This document shows positions 17,813-26,382 of a DNA stretch of 64,000 nucleotides, in pieces. The number at the start of each line of letters is the position of its first letter. The first letter of the stretch is position 1. Source of the DNA: Coprobacter fastidiosus (GTDB lineage Bacteria > Bacteroidota > Bacteroidia > Bacteroidales > Coprobacteraceae). Position numbers and translations under genes: made by a program. The DNA is taken from the NCBI RefSeq assembly GCF_030296935.1, contig NZ_AP028032.1, forward strand, positions 2,914,001-2,978,000, read 5' to 3'. Under the pieces are notes generated by a model, which ran no database searches, was not told the DNA's origin, and was given only the letters and a program-made list of their open reading frames with translations.

Positions 17813-18424
17813 GTGAAAAAAATCATTCTGTTTTTTAAAAATCATCCGATTCTTAAACATCTGATTTTTATCGGATTAGTTTTTGTGGCATTGGTTTGGA
17901 TCGTGTTGCATGGTTTGGATATTTACACCCGACATGGGGAGTCGGTAACGGTTCCCGATGTCAAACGTATGCAGGCTGAAGATGCAAAAGCTCTTTTCTC
18001 TCGCTATAGATTGCGTAGTGAAGTCATCGACTCGGTGTATGTTGACAATATTCCTCGGGGCGCAGTTGTAGAACAAATACCTCGGGAAAATTCTTCTGTA
18101 AAAGAAAATAGGATTGTTTTTCTGACGATAAACTCTAATCTTCCCAGAAAAGTTACAGTACCGGATGTTCGAGATATGTCATATCGCCAGGCTGTTGCTA
18201 TTCTTGAAGGGATAGGTCTTTCGCAACCGGAGATCGAATATGTAGCTTCGGAATATAAAGATCTTGTGTTGGATGTCGTTTATAATGGAGTATCAGTAGA
18301 GAAAGGATTGAAATTGCCCGTATCTTCCCGATTGAAATTATTCGTTGGAAATGGGACGGCGGAAATTATAGAAGACTCTATTATTATGAGTGAAGATTCT
18401 GTGGGAGAGGAGTGGATGGAATAA
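17813..18424 (+). CDS. PASTA domain-containing membrane protein
   Basis: 203 residues from a GTG start. One transmembrane helix (residues about 16-37) precedes two PASTA repeats: VPDVKRMQAEDAKALF (about 45-105) and VPDVRDMSYRQAVAIL (about 107-180). PASTA domains bind peptidoglycan or muropeptides in other proteins; here no kinase or penicillin-binding domain is attached, which is the usual stand-alone form in Bacteroidota. The stop codon overlaps the next start in TAATG, so translation is coupled to the pseudouridine synthase; ddl follows, hinting at a cell-wall-linked operon. Confidence 0.88.
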   Translation: MKKIILFFKNHPILKHLIFIGLVFVALVWIVLHGLDIYTRHGESVTVPDVKRMQAEDAKALFSRYRLRSEVIDSVYVDNIPRGAVVEQIPRENSSVKENRIVFLTINSNLPRKVTVPDVRDMSYRQAVAILEGIGLSQPEIEYVASEYKDLVLDVVYNGVSVEKGLKLPVSSRLKLFVGNGTAEIIEDSIIMSEDSVGEEWME

Positions 18425-19494
18425 TGGATGAGAAGCTCACGGACATAGAGACCGACTGTGAAGAACTGGAGACGGGGGATGAAGAAATTCCGGCTCTGTA
18501 TGAGCATTTTAAGTTTGTTGCGGATAAAGGTCAGAATTTGCTACGGGTCGATAAATTTTTGGTAGCTCGCATCGAGAATACATCGAGAAACCGAATTCAA
18601 CAAGCTGCCGAAGCTAATTGTATATTGGTAAACGGGAATCCGGTAAAGTCTAATTATCGAGTAAAACCGTTGGATGTCGTTTCGGTAGTGATGGACAGAC
18701 CTCGTTATGAATCGGAAATCATACCGGAAAATATTCCCCTTAATATTGTATATGAAGATAAAGAGGTGCTGGTTGTGAATAAGCCGGCAGGTCTTGTCGT
18801 GCATCCGGGACATGGCAATTATTCAGGAACATTGGTCAATGCATTAGCATATTATTTCAGAAATGATCCTTTATTCGATGTCTCCGATCCTCGTTTAGGA
18901 TTGGTGCATCGTATCGATAAAGATACTTCGGGTCTGTTGGTGATCGCTAAAACTCCCGAAGCGAAAACGAATTTGGGATTGCAATTTTTTAATAAAACGA
19001 CAAAACGGAAGTATGTTGCATTGGTATGGGGAAGAATGGAGGAGAACGAAGGTCGGATCGAAGGAAATATAGGTCGTAGTTTGAAAGATCGTTTGCAAAT
19101 GACCGTGTTTCCTGAGGGCGATTATGGTAAGCATGCCGTAACTCATTATACGACTCTCGAGCGTTTGGGATATGTTTCTCTTGTAGAATGTCGTTTGGAA
19201 ACCGGGCGTACGCACCAGATACGGGTGCATATGAAATATATCGGTCATACCTTGTTTAATGATGCTCGGTATGGAGGAAATGAGGTACTCAAGGGAACGA
19301 CTTTTGCCAAATATAAACAGTTCGTTCAAAATTGTTTTGATATTTGTCCCCGTCATGCCTTACATGCCAAAACTTTGGGTTTTGTACATCCGATTACGGG
19401 AAAAGAGATGTTTTTTGATTCGGAGATACCGGAGGATATGAGCTTGTTGATCGAAAAATGGCGTTCATACATGCAGAATAGAGAAATTGGTTGA
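18424..19494 (+). CDS. rluD: RluA/RluD family 23S rRNA pseudouridine synthase
   Basis: About 356 residues from ATG 18424, which overlaps the PASTA stop (TAATG); an upstream ATG at 18412 is possible. An S4 RNA-binding domain (LLRVDKFLVARIENTSRNRIQ, split here by position 40-90) precedes the catalytic domain with HRIDKDTSG, whose Asp165 matches the catalytic Asp of the family. RluD converts U1911, U1915 and U1917 of 23S rRNA helix 69 in E. coli; the S4-plus-catalytic layout fits RluD rather than RluC, but the paralogue is hard to fix from one sequence. Confidence 0.9.
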   Translation: MDEKLTDIETDCEELETGDEEIPALYEHFKFVADKGQNLLRVDKFLVARIENTSRNRIQQAAEANCILVNGNPVKSNYRVKPLDVVSVVMDRPRYESEIIPENIPLNIVYEDKEVLVVNKPAGLVVHPGHGNYSGTLVNALAYYFRNDPLFDVSDPRLGLVHRIDKDTSGLLVIAKTPEAKTNLGLQFFNKTTKRKYVALVWGRMEENEGRIEGNIGRSLKDRLQMTVFPEGDYGKHAVTHYTTLERLGYVSLVECRLETGRTHQIRVHMKYIGHTLFNDARYGGNEVLKGTTFAKYKQFVQNCFDICPRHALHAKTLGFVHPITGKEMFFDSEIPEDMSLLIEKWRSYMQNREIG

Positions 19495-19542
19495 ATAAAG
19501 ATCATTATATAAAATATTTTAAGTATATTTATTGCTATAAAC

Positions 19543-20523
19543 ATGGATAAGCGTAGAATTGCTATTGTAGCCGGTGGATATTCTTCGGAGTTTCCGGTCT
19601 CGTTGAGAAGTGCGCAAGGGATTTATTCTTTTATGGATGAAGACCGTTACGACATATATATCGTGAAATTGACTCGTGACGAATGGTTTGTTGAGTTGCC
19701 TGACGGAGAAACTTCTGAAATAGATAAAAATGATTTTAGTTTTGTCGAAGGTGGACGGATTCGTCATTTTGATTTCGTTTATATTACGATACATGGGACT
19801 CCCGGTGAAGACGGGCGTTTACAAGGCTACTTAGATATGATAGGTTTGCCTTATTCAACTTGTGATACTTTGGTTTCGGCTATGACATTCAATAAGTTTG
19901 TGTGTAATCGTTATCTGCATGCGTTCGGTATTCCTATTGCGCATTCTATCGTATTGCGAAACGGGCAGACTGTTTCTGACCGGGAGATCGTAGAGCAGAT
20001 TGGTTTACCTTGCTTTATAAAACCTAATGTAGGTGGATCGAGTTGCGGAGCTACGAAAGTAAAGATTGAAGAAGAAATACAGCCGGCTATAAAGAAAGCT
20101 TTTGATGAAGGGAAAGAAGTTATTATCGAAGCTTTTATGGCAGGGACGGAAATCACTTGCGGCTGTTATAAAACCCGGAAACGGGATGTCGTACTCCCGG
20201 TTACCGAAGTCGTGAGTAAAAACGAGTTCTTTGATTATGAAGCCAAATATACGGCTTCCAAAGTAGAAGAGATCACTCCTGCCCGCTTATCTGAGGAAAT
20301 GACAGCTAAGGTACAGGAACGGACATCTTTTATTTATGATATATTGGGGTGCAAAGGTATTATCCGTGTCGATTATATTATCGTGGGCAAAGAACCCTAT
20401 TTGTTAGAAGTAAATACGACTCCGGGTATGACCGAGACCAGCTTTATCCCTCAGCAGGTAAAAGCTGCCGGAATGGAGATGAAACAGGTTTTGTCGGAGA
20501 TTATTGAAGATGAAATGTTGTGA
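19543..20523 (+). CDS. ddl: D-alanine--D-alanine ligase
   Basis: 326 residues with the three ATP-grasp parts: N-terminal domain with the YITIHGTPGEDGRLQGYLD motif, the ATP-binding loop PCFIKPNVGGSSCGATKV and the C-terminal YLLEVNTTPGMTETSFIPQQ patch that binds Mg and D-Ala. It joins two D-Ala for peptidoglycan synthesis in the cytoplasm. It starts 48 bp after rluD in the same direction. Confidence 0.96.
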   Translation: MDKRRIAIVAGGYSSEFPVSLRSAQGIYSFMDEDRYDIYIVKLTRDEWFVELPDGETSEIDKNDFSFVEGGRIRHFDFVYITIHGTPGEDGRLQGYLDMIGLPYSTCDTLVSAMTFNKFVCNRYLHAFGIPIAHSIVLRNGQTVSDREIVEQIGLPCFIKPNVGGSSCGATKVKIEEEIQPAIKKAFDEGKEVIIEAFMAGTEITCGCYKTRKRDVVLPVTEVVSKNEFFDYEAKYTASKVEEITPARLSEEMTAKVQERTSFIYDILGCKGIIRVDYIIVGKEPYLLEVNTTPGMTETSFIPQQVKAAGMEMKQVLSEIIEDEML

Positions 20524-20575
20524 AGATAACGATTCTTATGAAGAGCTCTGTTATGATCTGTAAAATGATAAAGTT

Positions 20576-21730
20576 ATGAGACAACTATTTGATTTTGACG
20601 AGATACGTCCTTTTTATGACGAGGAGATTCCTGACATTATCAGGTCGCTCACAAAAGAAGAAAAGTTTCGGCATGCTTTAAAATTCGTTGTTCCGGATGT
20701 GGATGCATTCTGTCGCCAAATGGAAGAATGTACTACTAAAAGAGAATTTCAAAAACGATTGGCTATTCCTGTATTAAACGATTTGGCGAGACGCTCTACT
20801 TCAGGAGTGGATGCGAGCGGACTTGAAAATTTGTCTCCGTCAGGTAATTATACCTATATGTCAAATCATCGAGATATAGTTTTAGATGCCTCTTTCCTGA
20901 ATATGATGCTCGATGCTCACGGATTTGAAACCAGTGAAGTGGCGATCGGGGATAATTTATTGGTGTATCCGTGGATTTCAGATTTGGTACGGGTAAATAA
21001 AAGCGTTATCGTAAACCGTAATGTACCTCGCCGACGCATGCTTGAGGTTTCTCGCCGGTTATCTAATTATATTAATTTCGCAATTAAGATAAAACATCAA
21101 TCTTTATGGATTGCCCAACGTGAGGGACGTTCTAAAAATTCTGAGGACCAAACGCAGGAAAGCGTTATCAAAATGCTGAATCTCGGGGGTGGAAGCGATA
21201 TGCGTACGAACATTATGGGGTTGAATATTGTTCCGGTTTCTATATCTTATGAATATGATCCTTGTGACTATTTAAAAGCAAAAGAGTATCAGATGAAACG
21301 GGATAATCCTGATTACAAGAAACAACCTCAGGATGATCTTTTCAGTATGGAAACGGGAATATCCGGTTATAAGGGACATATTCATTTTTATTTATCGCCG
21401 GTTATTAACGGAGAATTAGAAAAATTGGAAGACTGTTGTGAAAAATCGGATGTGTTGCATTGTATAACCCATATTATTGATAAAGCAATTCATTCAAATT
21501 ACATGATTTATTCGGGTAATTATGTCGCTTATGACGAGTTGTACCATACAGATCGTTTTTCAAGAAATTATTCCACAGAAGAGAAACGTCGTTTTATGGA
21601 TTATATGCAGAAACAGTTAGATAAGATCGATTTACCGCAGAAGGATGAGGCGTTTCTTCTTGAAAGGATGCTTGAAATGTATTCTAATCCATTGAAAAAT
21701 AAATTGATAGCTACGGGTGTTGATCTATGA
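20576..21730 (+). CDS. Glycerol-phosphate acyltransferase-like (PlsC/PlsB superfamily) protein
   Basis: 384 residues, no signal peptide. The acyltransferase block shows SNHRDIVLD (motif I), VNRNVPRRRM (motif II region) and IAQREGRSKN (motif III, with the EGR/EGxR pattern), followed by NIVPVSISYEYDP (motif IV). Motif I reads H-X5-D rather than the classic H-X4-D. I recognise similar proteins in Bacteroidota annotated as 1-acyl-sn-glycerol-3-phosphate acyltransferases, but the protein is longer than PlsC, so its acyl acceptor is uncertain. It probably acts in phospholipid or lipid A-type lipid synthesis. Last gene of the operon that includes ddl. Confidence 0.82.
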   Translation: MRQLFDFDEIRPFYDEEIPDIIRSLTKEEKFRHALKFVVPDVDAFCRQMEECTTKREFQKRLAIPVLNDLARRSTSGVDASGLENLSPSGNYTYMSNHRDIVLDASFLNMMLDAHGFETSEVAIGDNLLVYPWISDLVRVNKSVIVNRNVPRRRMLEVSRRLSNYINFAIKIKHQSLWIAQREGRSKNSEDQTQESVIKMLNLGGGSDMRTNIMGLNIVPVSISYEYDPCDYLKAKEYQMKRDNPDYKKQPQDDLFSMETGISGYKGHIHFYLSPVINGELEKLEDCCEKSDVLHCITHIIDKAIHSNYMIYSGNYVAYDELYHTDRFSRNYSTEEKRRFMDYMQKQLDKIDLPQKDEAFLLERMLEMYSNPLKNKLIATGVDL

Positions 21731-21777
21731 TGTAAAAAATATTTAGTATTAAATTTTATTTCATCATATAAAATGAC

Positions 21778-21824
21778 TATTTTTGCGATGATAATAATAA
21801 AATATGTTCTGAAAAGAACATATT
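21778..21824 (+). promoter_or_regulatory. Promoter-like box and GAAA-tetraloop hairpin upstream of the ncRNA candidate
   Basis: TATTTTTG (21778-21785) fits the TAnnTTTG -7 box. Just downstream AATATGTTCT and AGAACATATT (21801-21824) form a perfect 10-bp stem closed by a GAAA tetraloop. This would sit at the 5' end of a transcript that continues into the rod-shaped RNA at 21869. Confidence 0.4.
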
Positions 21825-21868
21825 AGTGACATAAGCATAGAGATGCACATAAATTATAATTACAATAT

Positions 21869-22046
21869 AGTTTTTCAGGTCTGAGGTTTTGGAAAAGTAA
21901 TTGTTTTAGGATGTGAATCCATCAAAGCATGTTATTTTATTTACTCTTAGACACCTTATGAAGAATAGTGAATTGACTTCCGGCTTCGGATCTGAAAAAC
22001 TTCTTATACAAAAGGCTTCGATGTCAATCGAAGTCTTTTGTTTTTG
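21869..22046 (+). ncRNA. Structured RNA candidate, rod-shaped, possibly 6S-like
   Basis: In the 449-bp gap between two convergent genes, AGTTTTTCAGGTCTG (21869-21883) pairs along all 15 positions with CGGATCTGAAAAACT (21987-22001), two of them G-U. Inside, GG-AAGT-AATT (21891-21902) faces AATT-G-ACTT-CC (21971-21982), extending the rod, and GGAT-GTGA-ATCC (21909-21920) is a tetraloop hairpin. A good terminator follows directly (22009-22046). Total length of about 180 nt, one long closing stem and a single terminator are what 6S RNA looks like. That identity is inference; no covariance search was possible. Confidence 0.5.
22009..22046 (+). terminator. Rho-independent terminator of the ncRNA candidate
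   Basis: AAGGCTTCGAT and ATCGAAGTCTT form an 11-bp stem (one G-U) with a GTCA loop, followed by TTGTTTTT. Confidence 0.85.
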
Positions 22047-22171
22047 AGAATATTTTTCTGTTTTTGTGAGTATGATGGCAGCTTATCTGACGAAAGAAAA
22101 TTCAAAGAAGAATTAAGTATTTGTCCGGATTATTTTATCGGAGACTTTAAACAGAATTTAAAGGTTAAGTA
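22041..22171 (+). repeat. Degenerate partial copy of the intergenic repeat family
   Basis: ATATTTTTCTGTTTTT followed by GCTTATCTGACGA...GAAAA resembles the middle of the full copy at 57871-58042. The left end is missing and the right end (AATTTAAAGGTTAAGTA) is only a weak match to the usual terminus. Confidence 0.35.
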
Positions 22172-22179
22172 TCATTGGG

Positions 22180-22791
22180 TTACCAAATCAATTTTCCTTT
22201 CCCTTCACGGACGATGAATGCATCGTCTTCGCTACAATCGACAATAGTAGAAGCCTCTATGCCTCCATATCCCCCATTGATGACAATATCGACGTCATTT
22301 TCATATTTTTCTGCAATGAGTTCGGGATCAGTAGTATATTCCAGAATCTCGTCTTCATCACGTATTGAAGTTGTTAGTACTGGATTTTCCAACTGATGTA
22401 CGATTTCCCGAATTATAGAATTGTCAGGGACACGAATTCCCACTGTTTTACGGTTTTTGTAAATCTTTGGAAGATTGGAGTGAGTAGGCAGTATGAATGT
22501 AAACGGACCCGGTAGATTTTTTTTCATCAATTTGAAATGTTCGTTGTTTACTTTAGCGTATTGACTGATATTGCTGAGATCATAGCAAATGATCGATAGA
22601 TTGACTTTTTGAGGATTAATGCCTTTTAGGCGGCATATTCGTTCAACGGCACGAACATTAAGAGCGTCACATCCGATCGCATATACAGTGTCTGTCGGAT
22701 ATACTATCAGTCCTCCTTCTTTGAGGACATTAACCACTTTGTTTATTTCTTTTGGATTCGGGTTTTCCGGATATATTTTGATAACTTCCAT
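22180..22791 (-). CDS. Sua5/YciO/YrdC family L-threonylcarbamoyladenylate synthase
   Basis: 203 residues from ATG 22791 (MEVIKIYPENPN); the frame stays open upstream but the added residues look non-coding. The YrdC fold motifs are present: GLIVYPTDTVYAIGCDA near the N-terminus, LPGPFTFILPTHSNLPKI in the middle and VGIRVPDN. Family members make threonylcarbamoyl-AMP from Thr, bicarbonate and ATP for the t6A tRNA modification. No C-terminal Sua5 domain is present, so it is the short TsaC/YciO form; YciO-type relatives may have another role. Confidence 0.88.
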   Translation of the reverse strand: MEVIKIYPENPNPKEINKVVNVLKEGGLIVYPTDTVYAIGCDALNVRAVERICRLKGINPQKVNLSIICYDLSNISQYAKVNNEHFKLMKKNLPGPFTFILPTHSNLPKIYKNRKTVGIRVPDNSIIREIVHQLENPVLTTSIRDEDEILEYTTDPELIAEKYENDVDIVINGGYGGIEASTIVDCSEDDAFIVREGKGKLIW

Positions 22792-22855
22792 GATAAAACT
22801 GTATATATTGTTTGTTATTGACCGTGATTGGAAACAGAGGTTTATAAGGAATTGT

Positions 22856-23551
22856 TTATTTCTCTGTCTGTTCACTGAAGCGATACCCTATTCCTGATTC
22901 TGTAAGAATAAATGCCGGGAAAGAAGGATCGTTTTCGATCTTTTTTCTTAATTGAGCTATAAATACTCGTAAATATTGAGGTTGGCTCTGATAGGCTACG
23001 CCCCATACTTCTTTTAGCAAATATTGATGAGTAAGGACTTTCCCTGCATTTTGTGCCATTAGAGACAATATCGAAAATTCAGTACTTGTCAATTTTATAA
23101 TTTCGTTTTTCTTTTTTACGCAATGGTTTAGCATATCTATGGTTAAATCGCCGAATGAGAGAATTGCCGATTGGTCTTTTTCTTCCCGAATAGAACGTAT
23201 TGCCGACCGGATGCGGGCTAATAACTCGCCATTATGAAACGGTTTGGTCAGATAATCATTCGCTCCAGAGTCAAGGGCTTTTACAATCTCTTCTTCATGC
23301 GTGCGTGCAGATAAAATGATAATGGGATTTTTATACCACTCTCGTAGTTTTCGCAGAACAGATTGTCCGTCTTCATCTGGTAATCCGAGATCGAGAATAA
23401 TCAATGTCGGAGAATGCATGGCGGCGGCCATTAATCCTTCTTTGGCATTAGAGGCAACCAATACTTTATATTTGCTCATTTCCAAAGTAATGCTCAATAA
23501 GCGTCGTATCTGTACTTCGTCGTCTATAATCAGGATACTGTTATTGTTCAT
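22856..23551 (-). CDS. kdpE: KdpE-like OmpR-family response regulator
   Basis: 231 residues from ATG 23551. Receiver domain with acidic pocket Asp10/Asp11, phospho-acceptor Asp54 (LIILDLGLPDEDG) and the conserved Lys in NDYLTKPF, then a winged-helix DNA-binding domain with LKEVWGVAYQSQPQYLRVFI, the KdpE-like version of the trans_reg_C motif. It follows the kdpD gene by 20 bp. In the classical system it activates the kdpFABC potassium ATPase genes, none of which lie in this window. Confidence 0.88.
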   Translation of the reverse strand: MNNNSILIIDDEVQIRRLLSITLEMSKYKVLVASNAKEGLMAAAMHSPTLIILDLGLPDEDGQSVLRKLREWYKNPIIILSARTHEEEIVKALDSGANDYLTKPFHNGELLARIRSAIRSIREEKDQSAILSFGDLTIDMLNHCVKKKNEIIKLTSTEFSILSLMAQNAGKVLTHQYLLKEVWGVAYQSQPQYLRVFIAQLRKKIENDPSFPAFILTESGIGYRFSEQTEK

Positions 23552-23571
23552 GTTATATGTATTAGTAAAAA

Positions 23572-26211
23572 TCAAAAATTATCTATCAAAGGTAACATAC
23601 TGGGAATACGGATGAAAATATTTGCTCCTTTTCCGGTAACATTACTGGCTTCTACCTGACCTTTGTGGATATCTATGTATCCTTTGACAATGGATAATCC
23701 GAGACCCGATCCTCCTGTAATTCCCGATTCACCCCGGTAGAATTTGTTGAAGATGTAGGGTAAATCTTTGTCTGCAAATCCTTTCCCGTAGTCGGTAATA
23801 GATATGCAGAAATTTGTTCCGTCGTGCTGGAAATCTAATTCGATCAATGTATGAGACGGGACATATACTGTGATATTGTATAATAAATTGTACAACACCT
23901 GTTCGATGAGTCCGAAATCAATGCGTACCAAAGGCATATCGTCCGGAATATTTATAGAAAGATCATATTCTTTTAGTTCGTTTTTGAGTAACCCGGTTAC
24001 CGAATTTACAAGATCATGTACATCGTACCAGTCGAAACGAGGAGAAAGCCTGCCGGAATCTAATCTCGACATACTGAGCAGATTCTCGATAAGCCGGTGT
24101 AGTCTTTGGGCAGCCATATAAATTTCTTCACCTATATCCTTGCTGATACCTTGTTCTATCTCTTTCAAGGTTTCAGAAGCAGAAAGAATCGAGGTTACCG
24201 GAATACGTAATTCATGAGATATAGAGTTGAAAAGAGTCTTATACAATCGGTCTGATTCGCTTAATATAGAGGCTTGTCTGGCCATATCGTTCAAATATTC
24301 CCGTTCAAGTGCATTTGAGATTTGCCTTTTCAACGTAAGCCACAGTAGCTCTTCTTCGGCATCGAATAATTTTTTAAATTCGAGAACGACGACTCCCATT
24401 TTCATTTTAAGGCTGTTGAGCGGATAGAATGTGTGTTCTTCATGCATATAATTTTCTGTTGACTTACCAGCTTGTTTCCCCTTGTCAAAAACCCATTGTG
24501 CAACTTTAAACTCATTGCTGGTAAGTGTGAAATTACTGTGAGGCGAGGTAGAATTGCTTAATCCTCCTTTATTGTTTTTCAAGATAAATGCACATTTTAG
24601 TTTGAAGCTATCGTTGATAGCTTTTGCTGATATTTCGAGAATCGAGTTAATTCCGCTGGCGGTACTAAGGTGTTTTGAAAAATTAAACATGGTGTTTGAT
24701 ATCCGTTCTCTTTTTCGGCTTTGCTGTTCTTGTTTTCTTAATCGGGTAGCCAACATGATATTGATAAACGGGATAGCAAGGAACATAAAAAATTGTAGCC
24801 AGTCGTCAGGAGAGGAAAGGGATGGTGTGCCGTAAGGGATAGTAAAGAATATATCATATACTCCTGCACTCAGCAAAGCCGATAAAAGGATCGGTCCGGT
24901 TGAGAAATAGATAGACTGTAATGCAAGAATAATAAGGAATATGTATCCGGATGATACTTCACTTACCATTCCGATAAAGGGACTCAGTATGGCTACTGCA
25001 GATAATGTTATTGTCGCCGATTTTATATAGTTCCAGATCGAGGTCTTGAACCCCGATGTATTGATTTGGAAAAATTTCTTTTTCCGCTCAAGAATACTCT
25101 CGTTCGAAAGAATGTAAATATCGAGATTCTTACATTTGGAGATAAGACGATCCAGTTCGCTTCGTCTGAAAATTCGCTTTATATATTTTTCGTTCGGAAG
25201 TCTCTCGAAAATTAAATGTGTAATTTTTTCGATACGGATTACATCCAGCATGCTCGATACCCAGTTCTCACCTGTTGACCGGATAACAAATACACCTAAT
25301 CGGTAGGCCATGCTGATGTTTTTATTGAGTTGTTCTTGTTCTTTATTTGTCAGTTGTCCTGTAGAGTCGAAATATACGGCATAGAGAGGAACCCCTAAGG
25401 TGTAGGATAGATTTTTTGATCTTCGGATAAAACTTTCCATATGCGGACTTTCATTAATGGAGATCAATAATTTTACTCCGGTAATAGTGTCTTCTTGCAT
25501 ATGGTGCTCATAAAGGTACTGGCGTTGTTTTTCATTTCGGCGGAATGCCATCATTTGTTTGCAAAGGCGTTGTAACAAATGCAGGTTCTTGATCGAAAAA
25601 AATGCTTTTCGATAATGCTCTCCTAAATGTTGGTCGAGATAGATACTTTTGTCGAGAAATCGTTTTGCTATTTCTTGGGGAGACGCATCTATATAATGCA
25701 CCTTTTCTGCCAGCTCGAATAGAATATCCGGAACGGTACATGTAGTGTAATATTCGGTATTTTCCTGAACAGAATAGGCTTTGCTTTCTAATTGCAGTAC
25801 ACTTAGAGTTGTATATACGTGTATTCCGTCGTCGAGCAGTTCCTCTATATCTTGATGTCGATGTTTATGTCGGCTGCCGTTGGGATTTTGATGGGCCATT
25901 TCATCTATCAGAACAATTTGAGGATCGCGTTTGATTATATAGTCGAGATTTATTTCTCCGTTCTTTTTTAGTGGGATTTGCTCTATTTGTGCCGCTAACC
26001 GTTCTATCTCTTTGTTTCCGTGCGAGTTATAATTTGCCAGAACGACATCGAAACCGTCTTTTATCAAATGGATACCTTCTTGTAGCATCAAGTGGGTTTT
26101 CCCTATACCCATACACATTCCGAAGAACAAGGTTAGTTGTCCTTTTGTTTTTCGCTCAGGGTTGAGTAAGCTGAGTCTCTTTTGAGGTTTGAATCGAAAA
26201 ACTTTATTCAT
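23572..26211 (-). CDS. kdpD: KdpD-like sensor histidine kinase
   Basis: 879 residues. KdpD N-terminal domain with a Walker-A-like GMCMGIGKTHL at about 31-41 and VLIDEMAHQNPNGSRHKHR; a universal-stress-like domain (about 245-365); four transmembrane helices of the DUF4118 type (about 395-490); a GAF-like region; HisKA with phospho-acceptor His666 (SISHELRIPVTS); and an HATPase_c domain with the G-box GESGITGGSGLGLSIVKGY. KdpD senses potassium limitation or salt stress in the inner membrane. All domains look intact. It directly precedes its response regulator. Confidence 0.92.
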   Translation of the reverse strand: MNKVFRFKPQKRLSLLNPERKTKGQLTLFFGMCMGIGKTHLMLQEGIHLIKDGFDVVLANYNSHGNKEIERLAAQIEQIPLKKNGEINLDYIIKRDPQIVLIDEMAHQNPNGSRHKHRHQDIEELLDDGIHVYTTLSVLQLESKAYSVQENTEYYTTCTVPDILFELAEKVHYIDASPQEIAKRFLDKSIYLDQHLGEHYRKAFFSIKNLHLLQRLCKQMMAFRRNEKQRQYLYEHHMQEDTITGVKLLISINESPHMESFIRRSKNLSYTLGVPLYAVYFDSTGQLTNKEQEQLNKNISMAYRLGVFVIRSTGENWVSSMLDVIRIEKITHLIFERLPNEKYIKRIFRRSELDRLISKCKNLDIYILSNESILERKKKFFQINTSGFKTSIWNYIKSATITLSAVAILSPFIGMVSEVSSGYIFLIILALQSIYFSTGPILLSALLSAGVYDIFFTIPYGTPSLSSPDDWLQFFMFLAIPFINIMLATRLRKQEQQSRKRERISNTMFNFSKHLSTASGINSILEISAKAINDSFKLKCAFILKNNKGGLSNSTSPHSNFTLTSNEFKVAQWVFDKGKQAGKSTENYMHEEHTFYPLNSLKMKMGVVVLEFKKLFDAEEELLWLTLKRQISNALEREYLNDMARQASILSESDRLYKTLFNSISHELRIPVTSILSASETLKEIEQGISKDIGEEIYMAAQRLHRLIENLLSMSRLDSGRLSPRFDWYDVHDLVNSVTGLLKNELKEYDLSINIPDDMPLVRIDFGLIEQVLYNLLYNITVYVPSHTLIELDFQHDGTNFCISITDYGKGFADKDLPYIFNKFYRGESGITGGSGLGLSIVKGYIDIHKGQVEASNVTGKGANIFIRIPSMLPLIDNF

Positions 26212-26322
26212 AAAAAGACATATTTTATCTCGGAATGTTTAACAAAATAAAAAAAGATCTTTGATCTCTCAAAATAATAAAGAGGGAAAATGTTAGCCTG
26301 TTTAAATTTTCCGATAAAGAAA

Positions 26323-26367
26323 TATCAACGGCGACATCTGTTTTTTATGGATGCCGCCGTTGATATA
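26323..26367 (-). terminator. Terminator after ribBA
   Basis: ATATCAACGGCGACATC and GATGCCGCCGTTGATAT form a 17-bp stem with one mismatch and an 11-nt loop, just after the ribBA stop on the minus strand. The tail ATTTCTTTA is only moderately U-rich. Confidence 0.75.
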
Positions 26368-26382
26368 TGATTTTTAGTGATT

